Origin: Cohaesibacter intestini | GTDB lineage: Bacteria; Pseudomonadota; Alphaproteobacteria; Rhizobiales; Cohaesibacteraceae | Assembly: GCF_003324485.1 (NCBI RefSeq) | Contig: NZ_QODK01000004.1 | Span: 186,001 to 250,000, forward strand | Length of the DNA stretch: 64,000 nt | Direction: 5' to 3' | Shown here: positions 52,940 through 61,599 of the stretch, piece by piece | How positions within the stretch are numbered: the stretch's first letter is position 1 | Layout: every line of letters begins with the position of its first letter | Made by a program: the position numbers and the translations under genes | The notes under the pieces: generated by a model | Told to the model about the DNA's origin: nothing | The model's input: the letters and a program-made list of their open reading frames with translations, nothing else | The model's database searches: none

Positions 52940-53212
52940 TTACCGATATTGCTGAATCCGTGTGGCACGGAGACCGGCCAGACCATGTTGATCAATAGAG
53001 CTTTGCCAACTGAGAAACTCCTCAACGGTCAAAGTGTATTTATCACAGGCCTCTTCCAGGCTCAGCAGTCCACCGCGGACGGCAGCAACAACTTCGGCTT
53101 TGCGCCTGATCACCCACCGTCTCGTATTTTCTGGTGGAAGATCAGCCACAGTCAAAGGACTCCCATCGGGGCCGATGACATATTTTACTCTCGCACGTAC
53201 TTGATCGGTCAT
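52940..53212 (-). CDS. sciP: SciP, CtrA inhibitory protein (DUF1153)
   Basis: A 90-aa HTH protein that binds and restrains CtrA at its promoters late in the cell cycle in Caulobacter. The sequence is very close to the DUF1153 consensus: RVKYVIGPDGSPLTVADLPPENTRRWVIRRKAEVVAAVRGGLLSLEEAC and FLSWQSSIDQHGLAGLRATRIQQYR. It sits between the fliF and flgD units, so CtrA targets, CtrA and its inhibitor are all in one island. A strong terminator follows. Confidence 0.95.
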   Translation of the reverse strand: MTDQVRARVKYVIGPDGSPLTVADLPPENTRRWVIRRKAEVVAAVRGGLLSLEEACDKYTLTVEEFLSWQSSIDQHGLAGLRATRIQQYR

Positions 53213-53470
53213 TGTACTCTCACACTCAACCTGACCTCATCATGGAAGAGCATAGGACAATGCCTTTAAAAAAAGCCTAAGCCTCTGGATACACTTTGGT
53301 AATAGTTTTTTTCAATTTGAGGCAGTTGTTGCAGATTGAGAGCCTGGCCTTCATTTTTTTCCTTTTGCGCCAACGGGGGCAGGCTGCAAAGAAGGTTAAC
53401 ACAATCCTACCTCAGGCCTCCAGACTGGGGCCAAGCCGCAAATTGCATCACTTGTCGTGTGCAAAACGGA

Positions 53471-54148
53471 TCAGGCAGTGCCGCTGTCGGTGGGTCGGGC
53501 GACGGATTTGATTTGTGAGGTGGGAACCGACTTGCCGTTGATGATCAGCATGGGTTGGCTTGAGGACAGATCGACATTGTCGACCACGCCGGTCATATCC
53601 GTGTCGACCGAGATGGCGGCGCCTTCGGCATCCTTGGCGTTGATCTGGATCCAATAGGTGCCCGGTGCCATCCGGTTGCCGGAGCTGTCTGTGCCGTCCC
53701 ACTTGAAGGTTTGTTGGCCTTCTGTCAGCGAGACGTCGGCTTCATTGTAGACGATATCGCCCGCATCGTTGCGGATGGTGATTTCAGCAGAGCCGGCGCT
53801 CTCGGACTCCAAACTGTAATCGACACTGCCATAACTCGACAGATTGCCACGTGAGCCATCAACGGTAACGGTCGTGCCAACGAAATTGAGGACGCCCAGT
53901 GCGTTGGACGACGTCATCATGTTCGCCAGATTTTCAAGCTGCTCGTTTGACTTGATCTGCTGTTCGATGGCGGAAAACTGCACCAACTGCTCGGTGAATT
54001 TCGAAGAATCCATCGGTTCCATCGGATCCTGATTCTGCAACTGTGTGGTCAGCAGGGTCAGAAAGGTCTCGTAATTCTGTACGAGTCCCGTTTTGTCCTG
54101 CGCACTGTTGGAAACGGCTTGCGATGTGATGTTACCGATGGTGGTCAT
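53471..54148 (-). CDS. flgD: Flagellar hook cap protein FlgD
   Basis: Hook-capping scaffold of 225 aa needed to polymerise FlgE. The N-terminal TFLTLLTTQLQNQDPMEPMDSSKFTEQLVQFSAIEQQIKSN is the FlgD family hallmark and secretion region. The C-terminal part (about 105-200) forms the FlgD Ig/tudor-like domain (GTDSSGNRMAPGTYWIQINA). It lies 22 bp after fliK and probably shares its sigma-54 promoter. Confidence 0.94.
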   Translation of the reverse strand: MTTIGNITSQAVSNSAQDKTGLVQNYETFLTLLTTQLQNQDPMEPMDSSKFTEQLVQFSAIEQQIKSNEQLENLANMMTSSNALGVLNFVGTTVTVDGSRGNLSSYGSVDYSLESESAGSAEITIRNDAGDIVYNEADVSLTEGQQTFKWDGTDSSGNRMAPGTYWIQINAKDAEGAAISVDTDMTGVVDNVDLSSSQPMLIINGKSVPTSQIKSVARPTDSGTA

Positions 54149-54170
54149 GATCGTTACTCCAGAGACGCGG

Positions 54171-56537
54171 TCAGATTACCAGATTGACGCCAGTCGACGC
54201 GACATAGCTGCCTGAATGGGTGGGGTGGGTGAGGGATGGTGTAGCCTGTTCCTCGGCGAACCCATCTGACTTGGTGCTTGAGCCGAAATTTTCCTGCTCC
54301 ATGGCTTGTTGCTGGTCATGAGCCATCTGTTGGCCACTATCCTGCTGATCCATTAGCGAAAATTCGAGGCCTTGTTTGTCGAGATTAAGGCCGCTTTGCA
54401 GCAGGCTGCGTTCCATCATCCGCTGGTCACGCATGAACATGTCGAGGGTCTCGGGCCGTTCGACAAACAGATGTGCCCGGGTCTGACCATCCGAGCCAAT
54501 GGTCAGGCGGACATCGACCTTGCCCAGATCCGCCGGGTCAAGGCGGATTTCGAAGCGGGTTTCACCACGCATGGCGAATTTGGAAATCTGGGCGGCCATG
54601 GCCTGTGCGTTGGCAGCTGCCGCCTGTTGCGGCACATGGCCGGTCCGGGCAAAGTTTTCCATGCCGGTCAGGCGCACGGTGGAGCCGTCACCCTGTATCG
54701 GGGTCATGCCGTCGACCTTCAATGTCGGGTCAGACTGCATAGCCATATCCTTGAGACCTGCCTGATTGTCGATTCCTGCCATCATTTTGGTGAAGGCATC
54801 GGCTTTCGGGGCCTGACGCAGTGTGCCGCTTTCCACCGATGCCACGGTCAGAGGATTGACCGTTTTCGGGCGTGCGGGTTCGTCACCGGCATCCGCATCG
54901 GCGTTGGCCGTGTCATCGGACGCCGTCGTTTGCTGTGGGTCGTTGGTGACCTGCTCTGCGCCCTTGCGGCCTTGGGTCATGGCGTTGAGAGCAGCCTGAG
55001 TCTGGCTTTGCTGAGCCTCCGGCGTGGCTGACTGCTTCGTCGTGCTGGCAGCCTGATCAGTGCGCTCAGAGACAGGAGCGTCCTGCTGTGCAGACTGAGG
55101 CTGAGTTGACGATGGTGTCTGTTGCTGGGTGACCTGCGGGCTGTCTTCATGCTGCTGTATGGTCACCATCTTGGCCAGAGCATCTGCTGATTGATCAGAC
55201 GATGCCTCGCCAGTCTCCGTCTGTGGTTGAGACTGGGCAGTGTCGATCGAAACGGTTTCACCCGTGACGGTCTGGACCTGATGGCTGCTGACCGATTGGC
55301 TCACCGGTTCTGCGATGGCGTCAGATAGAGGGGCCTGTGCCAGTTCGGTCTGTACGGGATCGATTGGCGCTGGGGTAACCTGCTGTCCATCTGCGTCCAG
55401 CACGGGTTGGGCTTGGATATTTGCCTTTCCCTCGGTGTCAGCCTGTTCGGTCGCTGGTTGTTGTCCTGTTGTCTGGGCGCTGGCGTCTTGCGTGGTCGGA
55501 GAGGCACCGGCTTTGGTCGTGGCAACCAGTTCGGCGGCTTTCGCTGCGGATTCTTCGTTTGCCGGTTGCTGTGGCGTGCTCTCACCAGTCAATCCATCGG
55601 CAAGGCCAGACGGTGCTTGCCCTTCGGAGGCCTGCGAAGAGGCGAGCTGCGGCGTTGTTACCGGGTCGATGGTCGGGGTTTGGGCCGCATTCTGAGATGT
55701 ACTCAGGGGCGCGTTGAGGGCCGCATTCTGGGTCACCGTCTGGGTAGAAGCCTGATCCGCATCCTGACTTGCGGGCTGGGCCGCATTTGCCACAGTGGTC
55801 TGCTGGCCTGTTGCGCCTGTCCCTGTCTGCTCCGAAGCAGCAATGTTGGCGTTAGCTGCATCATTCAACGCCTGTGCCAGTGCATCGGCAGATTGGCCAG
55901 CATCGGGAGCATTGGGTGTCTGAGCAGCTGCCGGTTGGGCCGCCAATGTGAGGTCCGGCTGTGAGCCTTCGGCCTGCTCTTTGACCACTGCATCAGTGTC
56001 AGGCTTGTCATTTGATGTGGGCGTCTCGTCGGACTGCGCTGTCGGGCGCGGCTGTGATTGATCCGTGCCTGATGGGGCCGCATCCGTTTTGCGTGCCTCA
56101 TTGGCCTCTGTCCGTGGCTGATCCGAAGCGTCTGGACGCGTGTTGGCGGTTCTGGTGTCTTGCGCTGGCGCTTCCGTGCTGGCCTTTTCATTTGGTCGCG
56201 TGTCTGGACGGGTATCTGGACGGGTATCTGGCCGTGTGTCCTGCGCGGCAGTCCGGACCCCTTCATCCGCACGTGCACGCCGTGCCTCGGCCCGCTCATT
56301 GTGGGCGCGATCATTCTGTGCACGGATATCCTGTGCGCGCGCATCCTGAGCACGTTCATTGCGCTCGAATGCTTGCCGGTCTTCGCGTTGCAGGGAGGCC
56401 TCGCGCCGGTCCTGATTGCGCAAATGGCTCTCGAAACTGGACGCGGATGCATCCTGTTTTGGGGAAGACTGTTTGTTCGCAGCCGGATTGGTCGGAGCTG
56501 TGAACGGGTCTGAAATGACGGAATACTGAGATACCAT
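54171..56537 (-). CDS. fliK: Flagellar hook-length control protein FliK
   Basis: Molecular ruler for the hook and export-specificity switch. The ATG at 56537 follows AGGACAGG and gives 788 aa. The first 580 residues or so are low-complexity (Gln, Ala, Thr, Asp, Pro), including a run of RPDT repeats near residues 100-115. The conserved FliK C-terminal domain is about 625-730 (RGETRFEIRLDPADLGKVDVRLTIGSDGQTRAHLFVERPETLDMF). It is unusually long compared with enteric FliK (405 aa); ruler length often varies. It is first in the fliK-flgD unit. Confidence 0.92.
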   Translation of the reverse strand: MVSQYSVISDPFTAPTNPAANKQSSPKQDASASSFESHLRNQDRREASLQREDRQAFERNERAQDARAQDIRAQNDRAHNERAEARRARADEGVRTAAQDTRPDTRPDTRPDTRPNEKASTEAPAQDTRTANTRPDASDQPRTEANEARKTDAAPSGTDQSQPRPTAQSDETPTSNDKPDTDAVVKEQAEGSQPDLTLAAQPAAAQTPNAPDAGQSADALAQALNDAANANIAASEQTGTGATGQQTTVANAAQPASQDADQASTQTVTQNAALNAPLSTSQNAAQTPTIDPVTTPQLASSQASEGQAPSGLADGLTGESTPQQPANEESAAKAAELVATTKAGASPTTQDASAQTTGQQPATEQADTEGKANIQAQPVLDADGQQVTPAPIDPVQTELAQAPLSDAIAEPVSQSVSSHQVQTVTGETVSIDTAQSQPQTETGEASSDQSADALAKMVTIQQHEDSPQVTQQQTPSSTQPQSAQQDAPVSERTDQAASTTKQSATPEAQQSQTQAALNAMTQGRKGAEQVTNDPQQTTASDDTANADADAGDEPARPKTVNPLTVASVESGTLRQAPKADAFTKMMAGIDNQAGLKDMAMQSDPTLKVDGMTPIQGDGSTVRLTGMENFARTGHVPQQAAAANAQAMAAQISKFAMRGETRFEIRLDPADLGKVDVRLTIGSDGQTRAHLFVERPETLDMFMRDQRMMERSLLQSGLNLDKQGLEFSLMDQQDSGQQMAHDQQQAMEQENFGSSTKSDGFAEEQATPSLTHPTHSGSYVASTGVNLVI

Positions 56538-56571
56538 ACCTGTCCTCATTGCGCAGTGTCTGATCTAAGTA

Positions 56572-56587
56572 TTCAAGAATTGTGCCA
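56572..56587 (-). promoter_or_regulatory. Sigma-54 promoter for fliK-flgD
   Basis: The reverse strand reads TGGCAC-AATTC-TTGAA, a strong match to the -24/-12 consensus TGGCAC-N5-TTGCW (only the final C differs). Transcription would start about 25 bp before the fliK ATG. FlbD, a sigma-54 activator, is encoded in the same island. Confidence 0.75.
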
Positions 56588-56653
56588 GAAATTTTCAGAA
56601 AAATTAGTCTATTAATTCAAAGGCTTGTGTTTCTACTTAGTGAGAGTTCCGCG

Positions 56654-56697
56654 CTTGGCAGGTCAAAAACTGCCGGGGCTTGGCAAAAACTGCCGGG
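56654..56697. repeat. Tandem direct repeat, likely activator (FlbD) binding sites
   Basis: Two copies of CTTGGC...AAAAACTGCCGGG occur: 56654-56677 (with a 4-nt insertion) and 56679-56697. The AAAAACTGCCGGG part is repeated exactly 20 bp apart, two helical turns. The second copy is a partial dyad (TTGGCA/TGCCGG). It lies about 70-125 bp upstream of the sigma-54 promoter, the usual enhancer distance. Confidence 0.65.
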
Positions 56698-56844
56698 TCA
56701 TGCAGGGGGCATGGACAACGAAAATTCTCCTTTTCCCTTCCAAAATCAGCCAAAGACGCTATATATGAGCCAAAACACATACCGGCAGTTATGCATGCAG
56801 GACCAGAGCTGTTTGCCGGAGACAAGAAAGAATGGAATCGATTG

Positions 56845-58020
56845 ATGTTAAACAGTCTCGATTTGCCTGGTCGCCCAGAAGACACCCGTGTTGTCGTTGC
56901 CATGTCCGGCGGAGTAGATTCCTCGGTTACCGCAGCTTTGTTGAAGCATCAGGGGTATGATGTCATCGGCGTGACCCTGCAGCTCTATGATCATGGCAAG
57001 GCCATGCACCGGGCCGGTGCCTGTTGTGCCGGGCAGGATATTCAGGATGCGCGCCGGGTGGCAGAGCATCTGGGCATTCCGCATTATGTGCTGGATTATG
57101 AAAGCCGCTTCAAGGAAGCGGTGATCGACCGCTTTGCCGAAAGCTATCTGGCAGGGGAGACACCCGTGCCCTGTGTGACCTGCAATCAAACGGTCAAGTT
57201 CGAGGATCTGCTGGCCACCGCCAAGGAGTTCGGCGCCGATTGTATGGCGACCGGGCACTATATTTCTTCCAAGATTGTGGGCAACCGCCGGGTGCTATTC
57301 CGCCCGTCCGATGAAGACAGGGATCAGACCTATTTCCTGTTTGCTACAACACAGGACCAGATCGACTTTTTGCGCTTCCCATTGGGTGGCATGCCAAAGC
57401 CGGAGGCCCGTGAGTTGGCCCGTGAGCTTGGTTTGGCGGTTGCGGACAAGCAGGACAGTCAGGATATCTGTTTCGTGCCGACGGGCAAATATACCGATGT
57501 GATCGAGCGCCTGCATCCCGGTGCTGCCGAGCCGGGGCAGATCGTGCATATCGATGGCCGCGTGCTGGGCGAGCATCAGGGCATCATCCGCTTCACAGTC
57601 GGTCAGCGTCGGGGGCTTGGTATTTCGTCCAGCGATCCGCTGTATGTTGTCAAGCTCGATGCCGAGCGCAAGCAGGTGATTGTTGGCCCGCGCGAGGCGC
57701 TGGTGACCCGTCGCCTGAAGTTGCGTGAAGTCAATTGGCTTGGGCCGCAATCGATTGCCGAAATCCCTGATACCGGGCTTGAGATCTTTGCCAAGGTCCG
57801 TTCGACACGGCCGCCGAAAGAAGCTTTGCTGTTTGCAATGGCTGACGGCTCGTTCGAGGTCGAATTGCTCGATGGTGAGCAAGGGGTGGCGCCCGGTCAG
57901 GCTTGCGTCTTCTATAATGGCGTTGAGAAGGAAGCCCAGCTTTGGGGCGGCGGCTGGATTGCCAGCACGACCACCGAAGTGGCCATTCCTGCCTCGATCG
58001 GCATCAGTGCTGCTGAGTGA
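56845..58020 (+). CDS. mnmA: tRNA-specific 2-thiouridylase MnmA
   Basis: Thiolates uridine 34 of Lys, Glu and Gln tRNAs. The ATG at 56845 gives 391 aa. It has the PP-loop [11 protein letters not shown] (about residues 19-29), the catalytic cysteine segment [22 protein letters not shown], the second cysteine in DSQDICFVP, and the C-terminal GQACVFYNG. The upstream region is shared with divergent fliK regulation. A bidirectional terminator follows. Confidence 0.96.
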   Translation: MLNSLDLPGRPEDTRVVVAMSGGVDSSVTAALLKHQGYDVIGVTLQLYDHGKAMHRAGACCAGQDIQDARRVAEHLGIPHYVLDYESRFKEAVIDRFAESYLAGETPVPCVTCNQTVKFEDLLATAKEFGADCMATGHYISSKIVGNRRVLFRPSDEDRDQTYFLFATTQDQIDFLRFPLGGMPKPEARELARELGLAVADKQDSQDICFVPTGKYTDVIERLHPGAAEPGQIVHIDGRVLGEHQGIIRFTVGQRRGLGISSSDPLYVVKLDAERKQVIVGPREALVTRRLKLREVNWLGPQSIAEIPDTGLEIFAKVRSTRPPKEALLFAMADGSFEVELLDGEQGVAPGQACVFYNGVEKEAQLWGGGWIASTTTEVAIPASIGISAAE

Positions 58021-58043
58021 TCGAGAACGTTACGATGGTGTAG

Positions 58044-58073
58044 AAAAGCCGGCTCAAACTAGCCGGCTTTTTT
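58044..58073. terminator. Bidirectional terminator after mnmA
   Basis: Stem AAAAGCCGGCT/AGCCGGCTTTT with loop CAAACT lies between convergent mnmA and the sulfotransferase gene. Confidence 0.9.
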
Positions 58074-58092
58074 CGTTTGGAGCTTGTGATGA

Positions 58093-59805
58093 TCAGGGGC
58101 TATCGCTCAGCAAGGGGTCAAAGGCCCCTTCAAGGTAGGGTTCGAACTTGCGCCATTGTTGTGAGCTGTCCTGATAGACGCTTTGACGGACCTGTTGTTG
58201 CGAGGCTGTGCGTACGACACGCTGGTTCTCCTCTGGCGACAAAAGGCCATCTTCCCAGCTGAGGTTCAGATAGTCCGCCAACCGGTGGGTTTCTGCTTCC
58301 TGATCGGCGACCAGCTGGTCATAATTGAGGCGGTAAATCTGGCCGGGATATTCCGCGTGCCAGACCTCCATCAGGTCGCGATAAAGACCGTAATAGGCGA
58401 TCAGGTCCTTGATATTGTAACAATAGCCAAGGCCTTGATTGCCGAATGTGTGCTTGTAGTTCGACCAGCAGGTGGCGATCGGGTCGCGCTCGACATGGAC
58501 GATTTTGGCTTCGGGATAGAAGATCCGGATCAGATTGAGAAAGCGGAAATTCTGCGGCATCTTGTCGGTTACAAAGGCCTCACCCTTGGTGAGTTCCTGC
58601 AAAACCTGATCGAAAATACTCCGGAAACCATCGATGGTTTCAGATGTCAGAAGGCTTCGCTCGCTGACCAGTGCATTGCCCAACGTGCCGAATTGATCGA
58701 GCTCTCCTGCCGCACCGACCGTAGAGTGGGACGAGACAATCTGCTCAACCAGAGAGGTGCCAGAGCGCGGCATGCCGACAATGAAGATTGGCACCGTTTC
58801 AGTGGGAGCAGGTGTCGGTAGATCCAGTTGTTTGATGAAATCGGTATGGTATTGCTTGATATTGGCAAACAGTGCCCGGTCCGTTTCTATTGAATAGTCC
58901 AGCATCCGGCTTCGGATGTCGTTGCCCTGATGCAGATAGGTGACGGCGACGTCCAGCTGGCCGAGATCTTCATAGGCCTTGGACAGGGCGAAGGACAGGC
59001 AAAAGCGGCCTTCGTCGGACAGGTCGCCTTCCTCAAGCAAGGCGCGCATGGCTTGGACTTGCCAATCCTCTGCGGTAAATGTCTTGATCGGGCTCAGCTT
59101 GTGATGGGCGCCGATATGGCGCGGATTGTGCTGCAGCGTATCATGGAAACCGCTGCGGGCGGCGTCGAGATCACCCATCTCAAGCAAGGCGAGCGCGCGA
59201 TTATAATGGGTCGAGGCCTCATCAGGATTGAGAGCCAGTGATTGCTGAAAGCTTGCAATGGCCGCTTGATGCTGATCGAGGCGGGCAAGGGCGCTGCCGC
59301 GCACATTGTGCAACAAAATCGAGCTGGGAAAATGGGGTAATAGTTTTTCAGTGGCCTCAAGAGCTTCGGCAAACTGTTTTCGCTCCAGCAATTGGCCCAG
59401 TTGGACAGCGGCGGCATGTGGCAGGTCTGCTGTGGCTGACTGATCTGTGTCGCTGGTGATCAGGGCTTCCAGTTTGGCGAGATCCTTGTTCATCACTCCG
59501 TGCAGTTTGGCTTGTTCAAGCACCGCAGTTGCCTCGGGGAACATGCTCAGTGCAATCAGCGTGTCGATATAGCTGATCCAATATTGGGGCAGGTCGGGGC
59601 GCTGTTTGAGCGCAGCGCCAAAAAACTGGATCGCTTCGGCGGGTTTGCCGACCGCGACCGCGAGGCTACCCATATGATGATTGGCGATGGGGTGATCCGG
59701 CTCGCTGTTCAGTACTTCAGCGAAGGCCTGTTCAGCTGCCTGCCACTGCCCGTTGGCCTGCGCTTTCGCGCCTTTGGTAAGCAGATCATCCGTGCTTTGT
59801 GTCAT
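58093..59805 (-). CDS. TPR-repeat sulfotransferase
   Basis: A 570-aa two-part protein. Residues 1-300 or so are tetratricopeptide repeats (for example ALNPDEASTHYNRALALLEMGDLDAARSGF). Residues from about 335 on are a PAPS-dependent sulfotransferase with the 5'-phosphosulfate loop IFIVGMPRSGTSLVEQIVSSH and the 3'-phosphate segment KIVHVERDPIATCWSNY. Such fusions are common in marine Alphaproteobacteria. The acceptor is unknown; the TPR part probably binds the partner. It is a single gene with a promoter in the following gap. Confidence 0.93.
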   Translation of the reverse strand: MTQSTDDLLTKGAKAQANGQWQAAEQAFAEVLNSEPDHPIANHHMGSLAVAVGKPAEAIQFFGAALKQRPDLPQYWISYIDTLIALSMFPEATAVLEQAKLHGVMNKDLAKLEALITSDTDQSATADLPHAAAVQLGQLLERKQFAEALEATEKLLPHFPSSILLHNVRGSALARLDQHQAAIASFQQSLALNPDEASTHYNRALALLEMGDLDAARSGFHDTLQHNPRHIGAHHKLSPIKTFTAEDWQVQAMRALLEEGDLSDEGRFCLSFALSKAYEDLGQLDVAVTYLHQGNDIRSRMLDYSIETDRALFANIKQYHTDFIKQLDLPTPAPTETVPIFIVGMPRSGTSLVEQIVSSHSTVGAAGELDQFGTLGNALVSERSLLTSETIDGFRSIFDQVLQELTKGEAFVTDKMPQNFRFLNLIRIFYPEAKIVHVERDPIATCWSNYKHTFGNQGLGYCYNIKDLIAYYGLYRDLMEVWHAEYPGQIYRLNYDQLVADQEAETHRLADYLNLSWEDGLLSPEENQRVVRTASQQQVRQSVYQDSSQQWRKFEPYLEGAFDPLLSDSP

Positions 59806-60139
59806 CTTCGAGCCTCACACGCTTCTGGGTCCCTGCCGCGAAACAACCGAATCAACGACAGGCGGCGCCTGAGGGCACGGTGAGGGAGGTCAACACAGAT
59901 GGCAAGAGGGCGGCGTGTGTGTATGTGGAAGGCCCGGCCGTGAGGGCGCATGCGACCGGCGCGCAAGCGGCCGACACGCACCCCAAAAGCCCATACGCAT
60001 GTCTCGTAAAGGCATAAGCAGGTGCTTACGGAGCGGCAAAGCAGCTTTTGTGCAATCGACCAGAGGGAGGGGACGCTTCATTTTGGGGTCATCCGGTTTG
60101 GACCGGGCAACCTCACTCTGTTTAGAAGGACATTCCTTG
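59806..60139. other. Intergenic region upstream of the PepSY/cytochrome operon
   Basis: This 334-bp, GC-rich stretch contains the promoters of the divergent sulfotransferase gene and the PepSY operon. The ribosome site AGAAGGA precedes the PepSY gene. I find no gene with family resemblance and no strong hairpin. Confidence 0.5.
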
Positions 60140-60400
60140 ATGAAGAAAACCATTCTGTTTGCTGCCGCCGCTATCGCTCTTCCATTTGCTGCTCATGCCA
60201 TGCCTGTCGTTGGTGATCATGTCGGCACCTCCCCTGATGCGGCGCGCACCGCCCTTGCCTCCGCTGGCTGCACAGTCAGCAAGTTCGAAGCAGAAGGGGG
60301 CAAGATCGAAGCCAAATGCCATGACGCTTCCAACAAACGTTGGGAAATCTATATTGATCCAAAATCCGGCAATGTCACCAAAATCAAGGCAGACGACTGA
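60140..60400 (+). CDS. Small secreted PepSY-domain protein
   Basis: An 86-aa protein: signal peptide 1-20 (MKKTILFAAAAIALPFAAHA), then one PepSY-like domain (SPDAARTALASAGCTVSKFEAEGGKIEAKC, WEIYIDPKSGNVTKIKADD). Two cysteines (about 44 and 60) may form a disulfide. The stop overlaps the cytochrome gene start (TGATG). Small PepSY proteins beside cytochromes b561 occur in several proteobacteria; the joint role is unknown but suggests periplasmic redox or metal sensing. Confidence 0.85.
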   Translation: MKKTILFAAAAIALPFAAHAMPVVGDHVGTSPDAARTALASAGCTVSKFEAEGGKIEAKCHDASNKRWEIYIDPKSGNVTKIKADD

Positions 60401-61044
60401 TGTCATCGTGTCGTGAAAAGAATGAGGGCGACGTCGCGTCGCCCGCTCTTTGGGATCCGCTGGTGCGGTTGACCCATTGGGCCATAGCGGCCTGTGTCAT
60501 TGTCAATGGCCTGATCAGCGATCCCGGCAAGGCGCTCCATGTCTGGATTGGTTGGGCGGTGCTTGGAATCCTTGCCGTGCGATTGGTGTGGGGCCTGATC
60601 GGACCTTCCGAGGCTCGCTTTGTCTCGTTCCTGCCTGATCCGCGGGCTGCCGTACTGTATGTCATTGATTTGATTCAGGGAATTCGGCCGCGTGACTATC
60701 CCTCGCATAATCCCGCAGGGGCGTTGATGGTCTATGCTCTGTGGGCCTCATTGGGTATCGTGATTGCGACCGGGTTGATCATGACCGATGCCGGTTCTCC
60801 CATGCAGGTTGCGGCGGAGCAGGCGGCTGTTGAGGCCGGAGACTGGTCGCTGCTTGCGCAGAATGCTCTGGATGTTGACAGCGAAATCTACATGGCGATC
60901 AAGCATGCTGCAGGCTTTGTGCATGAGGTGACCGCCAATCTGCTTATGTTCCTTGCTGCTCTGCATGTGGTAGGGGTGTTTGTGGAAGGGCGCGTGATGC
61001 GACGCAACCTTGTCAAACCCATGCTTCTTGGAGACAGAAAGTGA
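60400..61044 (+). CDS. Cytochrome b561 family protein
   Basis: A four-helix membrane di-heme cytochrome of 214 aa. Candidate heme ligands are His in VRLTHWAI (helix 1), KALHVWIGW (helix 2), and FVHEVTANLLMFLAALHVVGVF (helix 4). The loop between helices 3 and 4 is long and acidic. It probably passes electrons between the quinone pool and periplasmic partners such as the PepSY protein. It overlaps both neighbours (TGATG upstream, GTGA downstream), so the three genes form one tight operon. Confidence 0.9.
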   Translation: MSSCREKNEGDVASPALWDPLVRLTHWAIAACVIVNGLISDPGKALHVWIGWAVLGILAVRLVWGLIGPSEARFVSFLPDPRAAVLYVIDLIQGIRPRDYPSHNPAGALMVYALWASLGIVIATGLIMTDAGSPMQVAAEQAAVEAGDWSLLAQNALDVDSEIYMAIKHAAGFVHEVTANLLMFLAALHVVGVFVEGRVMRRNLVKPMLLGDRK

Positions 61045-61547
61045 CTGTGACGATTTCCTCGAAAGGCAAAACGGCCGCGTTGACCCTGTTGATCATTCTG
61101 CAGGGGATTGCGGCCATTTTCTATCTGGCCGATGCGATCGGCGATACCTTTCGAGGTGCCGAGACCGTCGAGACTGCGATGGAGTTCTTTGCGTCCCTGA
61201 TGCTGCTTGCTGGGCTTGTCTCCGGCATTCTTCTGTTGCGCAATCTGATGGCGCAGCTTGCAGACACAAACCGTGCCCTCGACGTTGCCCGAGGGCATCT
61301 GTCCAGCGTGGTCACTCGGCAATTCGAGCTTTGGGCCTTGACGCCTGCGGAGCGGGAAGTGGCTTTGTTTGCCCTCAAGGGGCTGGATGCTGCGGAAATC
61401 GCTACTCTTCGCAGTGCTGCCAAAGGCACCGTTCGCGCACAATTGACCCGGATCTATGCCAAGGCCGGGGTTTCCAATCGGGCGCAGCTGGCGGCCTTCT
61501 TTGTCGAAGATTTGCTCTCAGGGCCAGTCGAGACGTTGCAGGAATAA
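61041..61547 (+). CDS. Membrane-tethered LuxR-type transcriptional regulator
   Basis: A 168-aa protein with two N-terminal transmembrane helices (about residues 12-32 and 46-68) and a C-terminal LuxR/GerE HTH (LTPAEREVALFALKGLDAAEIATLRSAAKGTVRAQLTRIYAKAGVSNRAQL). There is no receiver or sensory domain besides the membrane part. It begins with GTG overlapping the cytochrome stop. A DNA-binding domain held at the membrane next to a cytochrome suggests a redox-responsive one-component system. The target genes are unknown. Confidence 0.85.
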   Translation: MTVTISSKGKTAALTLLIILQGIAAIFYLADAIGDTFRGAETVETAMEFFASLMLLAGLVSGILLLRNLMAQLADTNRALDVARGHLSSVVTRQFELWALTPAEREVALFALKGLDAAEIATLRSAAKGTVRAQLTRIYAKAGVSNRAQLAAFFVEDLLSGPVETLQE

Positions 61548-61550
61548 GGT

Positions 61551-61572
61551 CAAGCGCCATTTTCGGCGCTTG
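61551..61572. terminator. Hairpin after the LuxR-type gene
   Basis: Stem CAAGCGCC/GGCGCTTG with loop ATTTTC lies between convergent genes. There is no T tract, so it may be a weak terminator. Confidence 0.5.
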
Positions 61573-61599
61573 AACGGGGGTGGCGGGCAGTGATGGCGG

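Noticed and set aside
56196-56245. Short tandem repeat that could be taken for a CRISPR or satellite
   Set aside because: The 12-bp units are in frame inside fliK and code for RPDT repeats; no spacers are present.
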